64,000 bases of DNA from contig CAZZKJ010000004.1 in NCBI GenBank assembly GCA_964654695.1, positions 1 through 64,000 of the forward strand. The letters run 5' to 3'. A program made the position numbers and the translations under genes. Shown one piece after another: positions 1 to 10,400 of this stretch. The notes under the pieces are model-generated. The model was not told the DNA's origin. It made no database searches and worked only from the letters and a program-made list of their open reading frames with translations. The number at the start of each line of letters is the position of its first letter. Positions within the stretch are counted from its first letter, which is position 1. This DNA is from CAZZKJ01 sp964654695. GTDB taxonomy: Bacteria; Krumholzibacteriota; Krumholzibacteriia; WVZY01.

Positions 1-3000
1 GAATCGCGGTACGCATATGAAGCGCCTCTCTCTTTCGCTGCGGCGGGAATGAGAGCGGGATTGATTCTTTGATACCCTCCGCTCTTATCCTCCGAACGAA
101 GCAAATGAAATCCTTTTATATTCTCCTCATCGGAAGTACTCCATCGGAGAACGGCTGCGCTCGACTCCACCCCCCCGGCAAAACTGCTGAGCGTCACCGC
201 CACGTACGGGGAGACGGCAAACATTTCCTGGCTCATTACCATACCGACATCCTGGCCGCCGGAGTACGCGGTAACCATAACCCGGCATGAATCCAGGTTC
301 GCGGACGGAGTCTGCCACACGGCAAAACCCTGGTCGGGTATTTTGAGGGCCACGGGCTGCCATGTTCGGCCGTCATTATCAGACCAGTGCACGTCAACGG
401 TGTCCACGAGGAATGGGATCGTCCATATCCAGTTTATATTTATTTGACTGTTCGTGGGCACAACGCCGCCGCTGGGCAGCACGTATTCAGGCCTCGCGGT
501 CGTTACCACATCCGTCCCGAGAAACGATCTGCCGCGGATATTTCCGGTGATATTTACAGGAATCATATCGCCGGACGGAACATGCTGCTGAAATCCGGTC
601 CGATCGAAATAAACAACCAGTTCCCTGATACCGTTCATGTCGGTGTCGGTGATTTCCCAATTATTCACATCAGCCGGAATTGAATCCTGCATCATGACCG
701 AACCTATGTCCACTTCTTCGGGGATATACCCCGTGTCTAATTCGATTTCGCCTCTTATCCATCTTCCCCTGGAGGGCAGGGCGAGCGTTCTGGGATCGAT
801 AACAGCGTTTGCCGCCACCGGTCCATAGGGCACGTTGGATGTATTGAGAAATGTAACGGTCGTATCGCCGGCATTGGCTATCAGGGCCAGACCCGATCCG
901 GATGGATCGAACGCCATCGCGGAAGGATCCTCTCCGGCCGCAATCGTATCTATTAATGTAATGATTAACACGGGAGGCGGAAGGGTGGCGCCGTTATTGA
1001 TGACCGACACCGCTCCCTGCGTCTCAAGAGATACGACAATAATATCATCCGTTTCATCTTGAATCAGGTATAGAAGCGTCCCGTCCGGACTCAAAGTCAC
1101 GTCCTTTGTCGACGACCCTTTGCCGACGCTCCCGACCACCGTATTATTGTCGGGTCCGGGTTGTATATCGACTATGAGAACTTCGCCCGAAGTCGTCAGG
1201 ATGAACATGAGAGTTCCGTCCGGACTCATCACTACGCCCTTGGTGGAGGCGCCGGTGCCGACCGACGCGATCACCGAATAATCGAGGCCGTCCAGCACGA
1301 TGAAACCGGTATCCGTTCCGACGTATATCCTGGTGCCGTCCGGCGTCATTACCACGCCCTTGGTGGAGGCGCCGGTGCCGACGGAAGCAACCACCTGGTG
1401 ATGGGTGGCGCTTTTTTCATCTCCATCGATAATACTGAGACTCCTGGATCCGGCATTGGCAACAATCACCCGGTCTCCAGTTGAACTAACTACAAGGTCG
1501 ATCGGGTTTGTTCCTACAGTGAGCGTAGTATCGACGGTGTCTTTTGTCGGCGAATTCGCATCGATATCCAGTACCGAAACGGTTCCTGAGTTGAAATTAG
1601 CAACGTAAGCATATTTACCGCCCGGATCAATATCGATTGCTATCGGATGATCGCCGACCCTTATGCCGGACTTGCTCTTTTGGGTAGCGACATCTATGGG
1701 AATGACCATGTCGCCTTCAGGGCTAAGCGTATAGGCCATGGTTCCGTCGGGAGACAGAGCCACACTCTTAGTGGACGAACCGGTACCGACCGACGCGATC
1801 ACTTCGTCAACCGGAGATTTGTTTGGAACAAGAAGCACAAACACTTTGGAATTGGATACGCCCGCGCCGACATGGACTTCTACCATGCCGGTAGCCGCGC
1901 CGGGCGGCACCCTGACTTTGAGATAATCGACATCGGCTTCATAGGGTTTGGTTGATACCGAACCGAACATCACGGTATTATTAGCGGGATTGGGATCGAA
2001 ACCGGAGCCTTTCAACACGAGGCTTACGCCCAACGCGGCGCTGGGAGGATTGATGGAAGACAAAACCAGCGGAGGCGGGCTTTGAGTGTAGAACACGGAG
2101 GAATCCGGATTTTGGAGAGCGCCCGAGGCGTCATCAAGCACCCCGGAAGCAACTTCGATGACATATGTCGTATCATAATCCAGAGCGGCCGAAGGCGTCA
2201 GCGATACCCTTTTATTAGCGTCTGCAAAACCGAAGACGGCCGGAACCGCCGCCGCCTCTCCTCTTTTATGAATATTGACCGTGGACGCGGTCACGCTCGC
2301 GGGATCAACGGCGCGGCTGAATGTCGCCAGAATCGATGTCGTCGCGCTGATGTTCAGGGATCCATCTTCGGGTACGAAGCCCGAAAGCGTCAGCGGCAGG
2401 AGTCCGGGATTTTCAATCGCATCGGCGGTAAAAAGAATCGGAGAACCGATGAGTCCCGGGGCGACCGCCATGACCGTCTGTGCGCCGGCTCCCACGGAAG
2501 ACCCCAACTTCCAGACTGCTTCTGCAATACCGCTGCTGTTAGTTACAGTTATTTGCACAGTTGAATCATTGCCGGTAAAGATACCTCCCCCGGTCTTTAC
2601 AATGAAACTTACCGGCAATCCGCCCCCGGGATTGCCGAGCGAATCGGTCACGCTAACGCGCAGCGGGACGGGCAGCGCCTGGTTTATTATGCCGGTTTGC
2701 CCGTTACCGGAGGTCATGCTCAGGAAATACTCCTGGCTGAAATCGAATATCCGAATACTGTCTTCCTCCATGCTGACCGCGTAGGCGCGGTTCGCATCGG
2801 GTGCAAACTCGATGTCGATCATCCCCGGAGCTGAACTCGAATAATAAGATAATACGGTATCGGGGACGGCATTCAGGTCCATATTAACCAATCCGTAGGT
2901 AGGTATTGCCGACAATGCCCTGTTTCCCCGAGGCGAAACATCTATAACACTAGGCGCCGGCGCGGCGCTGATTCCATAAAGCAGTTCGGAGTCGTTTTGC

Positions 3001-6000
3001 GCGGGATTCGCGGGATCTGCGGTGTCGAATTCGACCGAGTGATGCCTGTACCAGGGACCCATCTCGGTAAGATACTGGCTCAGCGCGCGGCAGGCGGAGC
3101 CGTCGGGTGTAAAGGACAGCATTCTCGATGATACCGTCGTAGTGATGAGGGGGAGAGTCGCGATGATGTTTCCCATGGTAAGGCTGTTTGGATCGAGATC
3201 CAATATGCGCAGGGCATCAGAGGAAATGATATATGCATGATATCCCGATGGGTGAAAGACGATATCGCCGACCGGCTGTATTATGGGTATCCACGATGTT
3301 ACGGTGTTCTCGGTAGGAGAACCCTCGATGATATCCGCTATAAAAATCACGTTCGGAAACTTGGCACCGATGAGACAGGTTTCGCCGTCCGGACTCACGG
3401 CGACCGACGACAGGGCGACGCTGAATGTGTCCAGCACCACCGCCCCCAGTATGTTCCCAAAGCCCGCCGAATACCTGTCGATGTCGATTATGGGTACAAT
3501 ACCGCTCTCGACAGCCAGATAAGCTTTTTTCCCATCGGGCGCAACGGCGATATCCCGCACCCAGGAAGTATCGATGCTCGTTGTTTTTAGAAACTTATTA
3601 AAAGTCAAGCTCGCTGGATCGGTATCCATCAGGGTCACGCGACCGGATCCTCCCACAACGGCGAGATCCCCGGACGGAGCGAACTCTATTGCGCTGCTGA
3701 AATGGAAAGACGGATCGGGGTGGCCGATCGTGGCCGCGAGGCGGAGACCACCCGGAGGGGGCGAAGTTTCGAGCACATCAAAATAGAGTGAATTGGAATT
3801 CATCGGCGGAGCAGTAACATCATCCGATGGGGTTACTTCGACCCATACCGGTCCGCTCACCGCGCCGGACGGCACGTCAACAATGAGCGCCGAACCGTAG
3901 GATTGTGAAGGATACGCAAAAATGGGTCCCGACGAACTTTGGAAATATACTTTATTGCTTGTTAGACCAAATTCGAATCCCTCGCCCGAAATCACCAACT
4001 TGGTGCCTACCGGGCCGTATCTTTTGGAAAGGCTCTTTAGTACCGGGCCAAATCCTATGGACGTAACGACCAGGGATTGATCGCCCTCAATAATACTGTA
4101 TGCGTAGGCAGCGCTGGGTGCGACCTCCACATCCACCGGATTTGTCCCCTGAGCTACATTTGCCGCAACGCTTCTGTAAGTTTCACTCCCGAATGTCAAA
4201 TCCACTATATCGAGGTTGTTGAGTTCCCTGTTTGCTGCGTATATATAAGAACCGTCCGGGGAGATGGAAAGCCCGCGCAGCGATCCCCCGGTGCTTATAT
4301 CCTGCACCTTGAAAAGACCGCTCAATGATACGACTGCGATGCTTCCACCTGAGTCGCTGATATAAGCGTATTCTCCGGCGGGATCGACGGTTACGTCGAC
4401 CGGGTTGAAACCAACTTGTATTTCAGCCTGCAGTGTATCCGGCCCCAAAGAGAACACTAGCAGTTTGCCGTTTCCCGACAGAGCCAGGAGCTGGTCGCCC
4501 TTCGGGCTGATCGCTGCTTTGCCGAGAAGACCGGCATCATTAGTCTGGATTTCTCCTATCTGCCGCCAGTACGTCGCACTGCTTCTAAGAACATCCCATA
4601 TCTGTATAATACCTGTCGAAGTCGGAACATATGCCCTGCGCCCGGTCGGCTCTATTATTATTCCCAGGGGTTCATCACCGACATCGAGCGTGCTCAGGAC
4701 ACTGTTGAAAATCCCCGTGCCCTCGGAGTAGTCCGAACTTATGACGCTTATTGAGCTGTCGTTCCTACTGATGCCGTAGACACGCTTGCCTGCGGGATTC
4801 GAATCCAATTCATCCAGACCGCCCGCGATAGGTATCGCGGTGCTCGTCATGTAGTTCATGGAGCCATTGTCGATGGATACCGCCGATGCGCCGTCCTTTG
4901 TAGCCACGTATGCGTAGCTTTCATCGGAAAGGATGTCTATGGATTTTGGAACCGAACCGACGCCGGTTGTACCCAAAACCGTACCTCTTGCTATCTGGAC
5001 CGGAGACAATTTGGTAAACGTGGGGCCCACGGCCGAATTCACACCGACATATACATTAACCGCCCCTGTAACGGCCTGCGAAGGGACTCTTACGACCAAC
5101 CTCCTGGGAGCCGCAGTACTTACCAGGGCCGTGTCGGTTCCCGAAGCCGAAGCAAATGTCACTACATTGGCCGATAAGGTCGTGTCGAAACCCGCACCGT
5201 TCAATACCACTACCGCGCCTGGAATACCCTTGTTGGGAACAATGCTGGAAACGGCAAGCGGGGGCTCATGCTCGGTTCTGAATTTCATAATATAAGGAGA
5301 AGCCAGGCCGTTATTGAATTTGTCCTTTATGCCCGTTCCGAGATTGAGTTCGTAGGTCATCGAATAACCGAGGGGCGACATGGGAGTGAATGCCATGACG
5401 GAATCATCTTTAAGAAATGTCGCATGGCCTGAAACAAAAGTCGATGTCGCCGTATCCCTGAGGGAAAAATTTCCCTGGAGCGTCGATGAAGCGATGGGTT
5501 CCGAGAAAGATATCACCAGGGCGGCGTCGATGCGAACATTGGATTGGTTGTCGGAAGGGGCTGCACTCAGCACCTGCGGAGGAATAATATCGACGTTCGT
5601 AATGATATCGACATTGATAACGGAACTTCCACCCGAGATGGCCACTGCGTCCTTGGCGGCGGGATCGTCGCTGTATGATTCCGATAAATCGTAGTACTCC
5701 GGTTTGAAAAGCGTGTTGGCGGTGCTGTCGACCAGCGAGTTCACCAGATCGGTTCGAAGGAATCCAATCGGCGACGTGCGGTCGACAGGATATATTGATA
5801 TATAGTAGCTGCCGTCCGGGAGCCCCAGGAACTCATAGCTGCCGTCGGGAAGCGTGAAGTCGCTGGCGGTCGTATCACCGCTAACTGCGTTTATCGCAAA
5901 AACGGCTGCGCCGGGTACCGGCTCGACCGTTGGAAGCGCATCGCCGGATGTGACCAGGCCGCCCAGGCGATTCCCGTCGGCAAGGCTCTGTGAATCCGGG

Positions 6001-6767
6001 TAAGCTTTTAGAAACAAGCTTTGGTCATCGGCTTCCAGAGACGACGCATTCGTCCCCGGAGCCAAAGCATAGAACATGGTTGATGTCAGGACCGCCGAAT
6101 GGGACAAGCCGTAAAAGTGACCGGCTTCATGCGCGGCCGTACTTTGTATATAAGTACCGGATCCGCCTGAAGTAGTCGTTCTGAAAGTCTTCGCGCCGTT
6201 AAAAATCATATCTGCATCGACCATCTGGCCCGGCCGGTACTGTTTGCCGTTATAAAGACTGTCAACGGTAAACGAAGTGGTAATACAAACTGCCAGGATT
6301 GCTGAAGAAAAAGGGTAAGTAGCATCTTTGAAAGTGATCATATTGATCTGGTCGAGCGCGTCAGCATTCTGCTGCGGGGTCGTTCCTTTATAAACCACGT
6401 TCAGATCCGTTCCCGCGATCACCGGCCATGAGTTCATAGCATTCTGCAGTGCAGTAAAATCGCTGCCGTCGGAAATGTTGGGGGCGCCGCCGGCCTGTAT
6501 AAAATATTTTACCGTATCTTCTTTTCCCCAATACTCGACATGGCGCGCTCCTATTATTTCGTCTATGCAGCCGTCGCCGTCGCGGTCGAAAAAGGAAGCA
6601 TTTTCGGCCGGGCATATATCGACCGAATCCGGCACGCCGTCTCCGTCGCCGTCATTGGCCATTTGTCTGGGACCGTTCCAGCTATTTTTCGCACCAAAAG
6701 CGCACAAAGCCGCCAAAAAAAGAATAACCGCAAAGAACACCGCCGACATTCGATTTCTGGAAGTCAT
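1..6767 (-). CDS. Giant exported mosaic protein with metzincin protease domain, three beta-propellers and TIG/Ig domains (partial, runs off left edge)
   Basis: The frame is open from ATG 6767 to the window edge, at least 2,255 codons; I checked phase at several points down to base 143. An ideal GGGGGG ribosome site precedes the ATG, which overlaps the upstream stop (ATGA). Residues 1-25 are a signal peptide. Residues ~38-70 hold DxDxDG calcium-loop repeats of the thrombospondin type 3 kind. HEAGHFYGLSH at residues 213-223 is a complete metzincin zinc site (HExxHxxGxxH), followed by a Met-turn-like STMFYAL. Then come a carboxypeptidase-regulatory-like domain (~270-340), a Big_5 Ig domain (~390-490), a TIG domain (~500-580), a YVTN-type propeller, a second TIG (~905-990), a second propeller, Big_1 (~1350-1440), Big_5 (~1455-1550), a third TIG and a third propeller (~1650-2000). 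The visible end resembles the FN3-like segment that usually precedes a FlgD-like sorting tail. Secreted protease or adhesin is inferred; substrate unknown. Confidence 0.9.
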   Translation of the reverse strand, partial: MTSRNRMSAVFFAVILFLAALCAFGAKNSWNGPRQMANDGDGDGVPDSVDICPAENASFFDRDGDGCIDEIIGARHVEYWGKEDTVKYFIQAGGAPNISDGSDFTALQNAMNSWPVIAGTDLNVVYKGTTPQQNADALDQINMITFKDATYPFSSAILAVCITTSFTVDSLYNGKQYRPGQMVDADMIFNGAKTFRTTTSGGSGTYIQSTAAHEAGHFYGLSHSAVLTSTMFYALAPGTNASSLEADDQSLFLKAYPDSQSLADGNRLGGLVTSGDALPTVEPVPGAAVFAINAVSGDTTASDFTLPDGSYEFLGLPDGSYYISIYPVDRTSPIGFLRTDLVNSLVDSTANTLFKPEYYDLSESYSDDPAAKDAVAISGGSSVINVDIITNVDIIPPQVLSAAPSDNQSNVRIDAALVISFSEPIASSTLQGNFSLRDTATSTFVSGHATFLKDDSVMAFTPMSPLGYSMTYELNLGTGIKDKFNNGLASPYIMKFRTEHEPPLAVSSIVPNKGIPGAVVVLNGAGFDTTLSANVVTFASASGTDTALVSTAAPRRLVVRVPSQAVTGAVNVYVGVNSAVGPTFTKLSPVQIARGTVLGTTGVGSVPKSIDILSDESYAYVATKDGASAVSIDNGSMNYMTSTAIPIAGGLDELDSNPAGKRVYGISRNDSSISVISSDYSEGTGIFNSVLSTLDVGDEPLGIIIEPTGRRAYVPTSTGIIQIWDVLRSSATYWRQIGEIQTNDAGLLGKAAISPKGDQLLALSGNGKLLVFSLGPDTLQAEIQVGFNPVDVTVDPAGEYAYISDSGGSIAVVSLSGLFKVQDISTGGSLRGLSISPDGSYIYAANRELNNLDIVDLTFGSETYRSVAANVAQGTNPVDVEVAPSAAYAYSIIEGDQSLVVTSIGFGPVLKSLSKRYGPVGTKLVISGEGFEFGLTSNKVYFQSSSGPIFAYPSQSYGSALIVDVPSGAVSGPVWVEVTPSDDVTAPPMNSNSLYFDVLETSPPPGGLRLAATIGHPDPSFHFSSAIEFAPSGDLAVVGGSGRVTLMDTDPASLTFNKFLKTTSIDTSWVRDIAVAPDGKKAYLAVESGIVPIIDIDRYSAGFGNILGAVVLDTFSVALSSVAVSPDGETCLIGAKFPNVIFIADIIEGSPTENTVTSWIPIIQPVGDIVFHPSGYHAYIISSDALRILDLDPNSLTMGNIIATLPLITTTVSSRMLSFTPDGSACRALSQYLTEMGPWYRHHSVEFDTADPANPAQNDSELLYGISAAPAPSVIDVSPRGNRALSAIPTYGLVNMDLNAVPDTVLSYYSSSAPGMIDIEFAPDANRAYAVSMEEDSIRIFDFSQEYFLSMTSGNGQTGIINQALPVPLRVSVTDSLGNPGGGLPVSFIVKTGGGIFTGNDSTVQITVTNSSGIAEAVWKLGSSVGAGAQTVMAVAPGLIGSPILFTADAIENPGLLPLTLSGFVPEDGSLNISATTSILATFSRAVDPASVTASTVNIHKRGEAAAVPAVFGFADANKRVSLTPSAALDYDTTYVIEVASGVLDDASGALQNPDSSVFYTQSPPPLVLSSINPPSAALGVSLVLKGSGFDPNPANNTVMFGSVSTKPYEADVDYLKVRVPPGAATGMVEVHVGAGVSNSKVFVLLVPNKSPVDEVIASVGTGSSTKSVALSPDGTMAYTLSPEGDMVIPIDVATQKSKSGIRVGDHPIAIDIDPGGKYAYVANFNSGTVSVLDIDANSPTKDTVDTTLTVGTNPIDLVVSSTGDRVIVANAGSRSLSIIDGDEKSATHHQVVASVGTGASTKGVVMTPDGTRIYVGTDTGFIVLDGLDYSVIASVGTGASTKGVVMSPDGTLMFILTTSGEVLIVDIQPGPDNNTVVGSVGKGSSTKDVTLSPDGTLLYLIQDETDDIIVVSLETQGAVSVINNGATLPPPVLIITLIDTIAAGEDPSAMAFDPSGSGLALIANAGDTTVTFLNTSNVPYGPVAANAVIDPRTLALPSRGRWIRGEIELDTGYIPEEVDIGSVMMQDSIPADVNNWEITDTDMNGIRELVVYFDRTGFQQHVPSGDMIPVNITGNIRGRSFLGTDVVTTARPEYVLPSGGVVPTNSQININWIWTIPFLVDTVDVHWSDNDGRTWQPVALKIPDQGFAVWQTPSANLDSCRVMVTAYSGGQDVGMVMSQEMFAVSPYVAVTLSSFAGGVESSAAVLRWSTSDEENIKGFHLLRSEDKSGGYQRINPALIPAAAKERGASYAYRD
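1234..1382. repeat. 29-bp exact direct repeat within the giant gene's third propeller
   Basis: Positions 1234-1262 and 1354-1382 are identical and 120 bp (40 codons) apart. They encode the propeller motif VGTGASTKGVVM. Related but diverged copies lie near 1090-1130 and 1760-1800. Nucleotide identity well above that of the other blades suggests recent duplication or gene conversion of one blade. Confidence 0.8.
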
Positions 6768-7339
6768 CGCGATCCCCCCTTCCCGCTCAATCCCAGAGCC
6801 CGGTCGATAAATTTGCGAATGGGTATTTTGAGCCTATCCGTCGGCAGCTCGCGTCCGCCCGGTTCCGTAGAACCTGCTAAACCTGTGCCTTCCAACGCAG
6901 GTCTGTAAACGTATGCCCGTCCGGTCTTCGAGTCCCTGTTGATGTCGAATTTTCCCTGCGAAAAGCCGGCCACCATGTACATTCCGTTTCCGTAAGGTTC
7001 GAGAAAGAGCAGCGTCTCTTCTCCCTGTTTCCAATGGGCCGCCCCCGCAACCGTCATGCGGACATGTCCTACCACTCCGCCTATTTGAATGATATCCACC
7101 GTGGAACCGGCCGCCCCTTTGAATGTCTCGCTGATCTCTATAGTCGTTTTGGTGAATATCCTGGTATGATCTGCATTCCAGAACGGCAGAATGCTTTGGA
7201 CTGTCCCGCTGACAACCAGCGATGATTCGCGGCCCATGGTTTCGGGACTCTTATAAATAATCTGCGTAGCCACCGAGATCTGGGGTATTAATGTGTGTAG
7301 AAACAGCGCGGCACCGATGATAGATGCGAATTTTTTCAT
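6764..7339 (-). CDS. Small exported protein of unknown function, middle gene of the CHAT-metzincin operon
   Basis: 191 residues. Residues 1-24 (MKKFASIIGAALFLHTLIPQ onwards) are a clear signal peptide. The ATG has GGAGG eight bases upstream. The mature part starts with ESSLVVSGTVQSI and contains an IFTKTTIEISETFKG strand-rich segment, GEETLLFLEPYGNG, and a basic C-terminus. It has no cysteines and no catalytic motif I recognise. Its TGA overlaps the ATG of the giant metzincin gene by four bases, so the two are probably translationally coupled. It could be a chaperone, inhibitor or processing partner of the protease downstream, but that rests only on position. I cannot name a family. Confidence 0.85.
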   Translation of the reverse strand: MKKFASIIGAALFLHTLIPQISVATQIIYKSPETMGRESSLVVSGTVQSILPFWNADHTRIFTKTTIEISETFKGAAGSTVDIIQIGGVVGHVRMTVAGAAHWKQGEETLLFLEPYGNGMYMVAGFSQGKFDINRDSKTGRAYVYRPALEGTGLAGSTEPGGRELPTDRLKIPIRKFIDRALGLSGKGGSR

Positions 7340-7415
7340 GATCGAGCCTCCAATGAAGTTAGAACCAGGCTATTTTTAATTTAGGGCGTGCCTGCGCCGC
7401 TCCAAAATACACAAT

Positions 7416-10400
7416 TCACCACGGCGATTTTTCACTGCCTATTACTATGAAAGGCGCCCAATAAAAAGGATGGGCGTACTCCGTATCATCCAGCATTGAC
7501 AGACGGGCGCTGTTCAATGCTTCACATGCTTTTTTCTTTTTGCCCGCCATTTTTTCGTAAAACAGAATCATCAGCTTTTCTGTCGCTTTATCGGAAACAG
7601 GCCACAAGCTGGCGACGACCCCCCCCGCCCCTGAAGCTATGAAAGCCCTGCCGAGTCCCACCACTCCTTCACCGCGTCCCACGCGGCCGCCCGCCGATTC
7701 GCACTGGGACAAGACGACAAGGCCGGCGCTGATTCGCATGGACATAATCTCGAGCGAATGGAGGTATCCGTCTTCCCCGGGGTTATTCTCATCGGGAACG
7801 CGGCACAGATATATGCGGGATGCCGAAGGCTCCGCGGGATCGGCGATGCCGTGAGTTGCCAGATGCAGAATTCTTGTCGGGTACGTTTCAATCTCTTTTC
7901 TCACCCTGGTTTCATTCGCGTCCCGACCCGTCAGGGCGCACCTCTTCTTTTCCTTGAAAAACCGGCTTATTCCTTCGATTTCAGTCTCTGTAAACGGCAG
8001 GGCCGCTACCGCCCCACCGCCCGATGGCAGGGGTGCAAGCGTCGAGAAATCAGGATTCCCGACAGCCAAAAGTTCTCGCTTATACTTCTTTTTTTTCGTT
8101 TTTTTAAGCCGCATGTAAACAGAACAGGAGGGGGCGTAAACAGTCGTAAACACGCGCGCCAAATATGGAAGATCCTTCCATGCTGCGTTTGGATCCGAAT
8201 CACCGAAAAGCAGTATCTCGAATGGTACTTCGAAGAGCGCCCCATCGGGGATTATGATCAACCTGGACGATCCTGAGAATGTGTTTTGAGCAGGTTCCAG
8301 GATCATCTTATAGAGCTTTTTGCATGAAGCCCGAAGGGCTGCGTCCCCAGCGCCCGGGTTGGAAAGAGCGTTTCTCAACAACCGCACTTCCGAACGAAGA
8401 ACAGAGCGACGGGGTATTTCGAAAAGCCAAGATTTTTTTCTATCTATAACCCAGAGAAGCGAAACCGTATCGCCCAAGGCATATTCGACAAGGGTGGTAT
8501 TCCGGGGAAGCGTTTTTTGCACATCTCTTAATCCCACGATACCTGCGGATACGCTGGATGACGAACCGCTTTCTGTTCGCGCGAATGTTTTGTCAAGACG
8601 GCTCTGCCTGGCATCGATATATTTTTTTTCCAGCCGCCGGAGCTTGTCTTTGTTTTCCGGCGGCCCGGCCTGCAAAATGAAAAGAGAATCCAGAAGTTCT
8701 TCCTCTTCTGGAGAAGATTCTTGTAAAACGCTTTTTTCAAGCAGTTCGAGAAGCCCGCGCGCCTTGGCCCTTTCGATTGTCCTGAAAGCCAGTTCCTTCC
8801 ACCGGTTCTCATTGCTCTTCAAGCTCTGCTCCGCATAGAAACGCGCCACTTCCTCGTAATAATACCGGCGCTCGCCCGACAAGAATCCCGTAAGTATTTC
8901 GTCTCCTCCGACGGCCGCGCCGGTTTTTTCCATAAGGTCGAAAGCTTTTTCATAGTGGTGAAAAGCGCTGTCCGGATTGTCCCGTTCGTATGTGTGTCCG
9001 ATGCCGAAATGCAGGATCCAATTGTCGCCGGTCGACTCGGACGTGCTCATTTTCGAACCAACGGATTTATAAATATTTCGAGCGTCATCGAAACTGCCCA
9101 TTTGCGAATACGTATTCGCTTGTCCCAGCATATCCTCTATTACAAGGCTTTCGAAACCATCCGAGCGGTCGCGTTCGAGGGCTTTCTGCCAGTCTTCGAG
9201 GGATTTTTCATAAAGACCCAGGTGGCGTTCGAGATCCGCGCTTAGAGCCGCGGCCTCCCGCTGCATGCGCGCATCGCCGAGTTCTCCCGCCATGGCTTCG
9301 GCCCTGCGTGCGCTTTCCAGACCCAAGTCGAATACGGCCAGCTCCCGGTAGAGATATCCTATATTTATAAGAGCTTCCGCATTATACGATCGATTATCGA
9401 GATCTTTCGTTTCGTTCAAGAATGCCACCAAATCGTCTTTGGCACGGTCGAGTTCTCCCATGAGCATATAAGTAAGCCCGCGGTTGCGGTGCATTAGAGC
9501 GGTTTTCACGGCGTCGGGCTCCCCGGCAAGAATCGTTGAAGCGGAATCGATTTGGGAAAGCGCTTCCCTGAACCTGCCTGCTTTTCTCAAGTTATCCGAC
9601 AAATTCAAGCGGTAGCTGGCCTCGCGCAGAAGATCCCCGGTATCCCCGGCTAGAGCTATGGCCTTTGTGTAAGACTCGTTGGCACTCCGCATCCTGCCCA
9701 TCTCCGAATACAAGTATGCTATGCTGCTTTGCAGATCGCATCTTCGTTCGTTGTTCCCCGCAGGTTCAATGACGCCGAGCGCTTCTTCCAGGCTGCGGCG
9801 CGCATTTACGAGTTTGCCCAGACGGGTGTATGCGTTTCCTGAATACGTCAGCGATTTTACCAACCCGTCCGCATCTCCGGTTTTTCGTCTCAAGATGACG
9901 GCCCGGTTGTAAAAATCCGCGGCCGTTTCGTAATCGCCTTTCTGGAAATATGCCGATCCCAGGCCGTTCAAAGTTTTGCCTTCTAGAATACGGTCTTCAA
10001 TCTCCTTTCTGGCCGTAAGCGCATTGTTGTAATTCTCGATCACCGCGTCGAAATCCCCTCTGTACCAATGCACCACGCCCAGGCTTCCCCACGCTACCGC
10101 CTGGGAGCGCCTGTCGTCGATTTGCTTGTACAATCCCATCGCCTGCGTAAAGAGCCTCACGGACTCGTCATATTTCCGGGAGCCGCGGCTGGCGACGGCT
10201 TCTTTTTCCAATGCGGACGCATTTTCGCGTATCCTGCGCTGCCCCGGCGTCCAACCGCTGTATGTCTCGACGAGTTCTACGAGCGCCCTCGACCCCGTCT
10301 GTCTTTTGTAAATACGCGCAACCCTGGCGGCGAAATCAATGTTCTCCGCTTCTCCCTTAGCGTCGCCGTTTGAACCGACCTGGAAAGCTATATCCAAAAG

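Noticed and set aside
7758..8838. Two ~172-codon plus-strand frames
   Set aside because: Both are antisense to the CHAT domain region, with no family resemblance or ribosome site.
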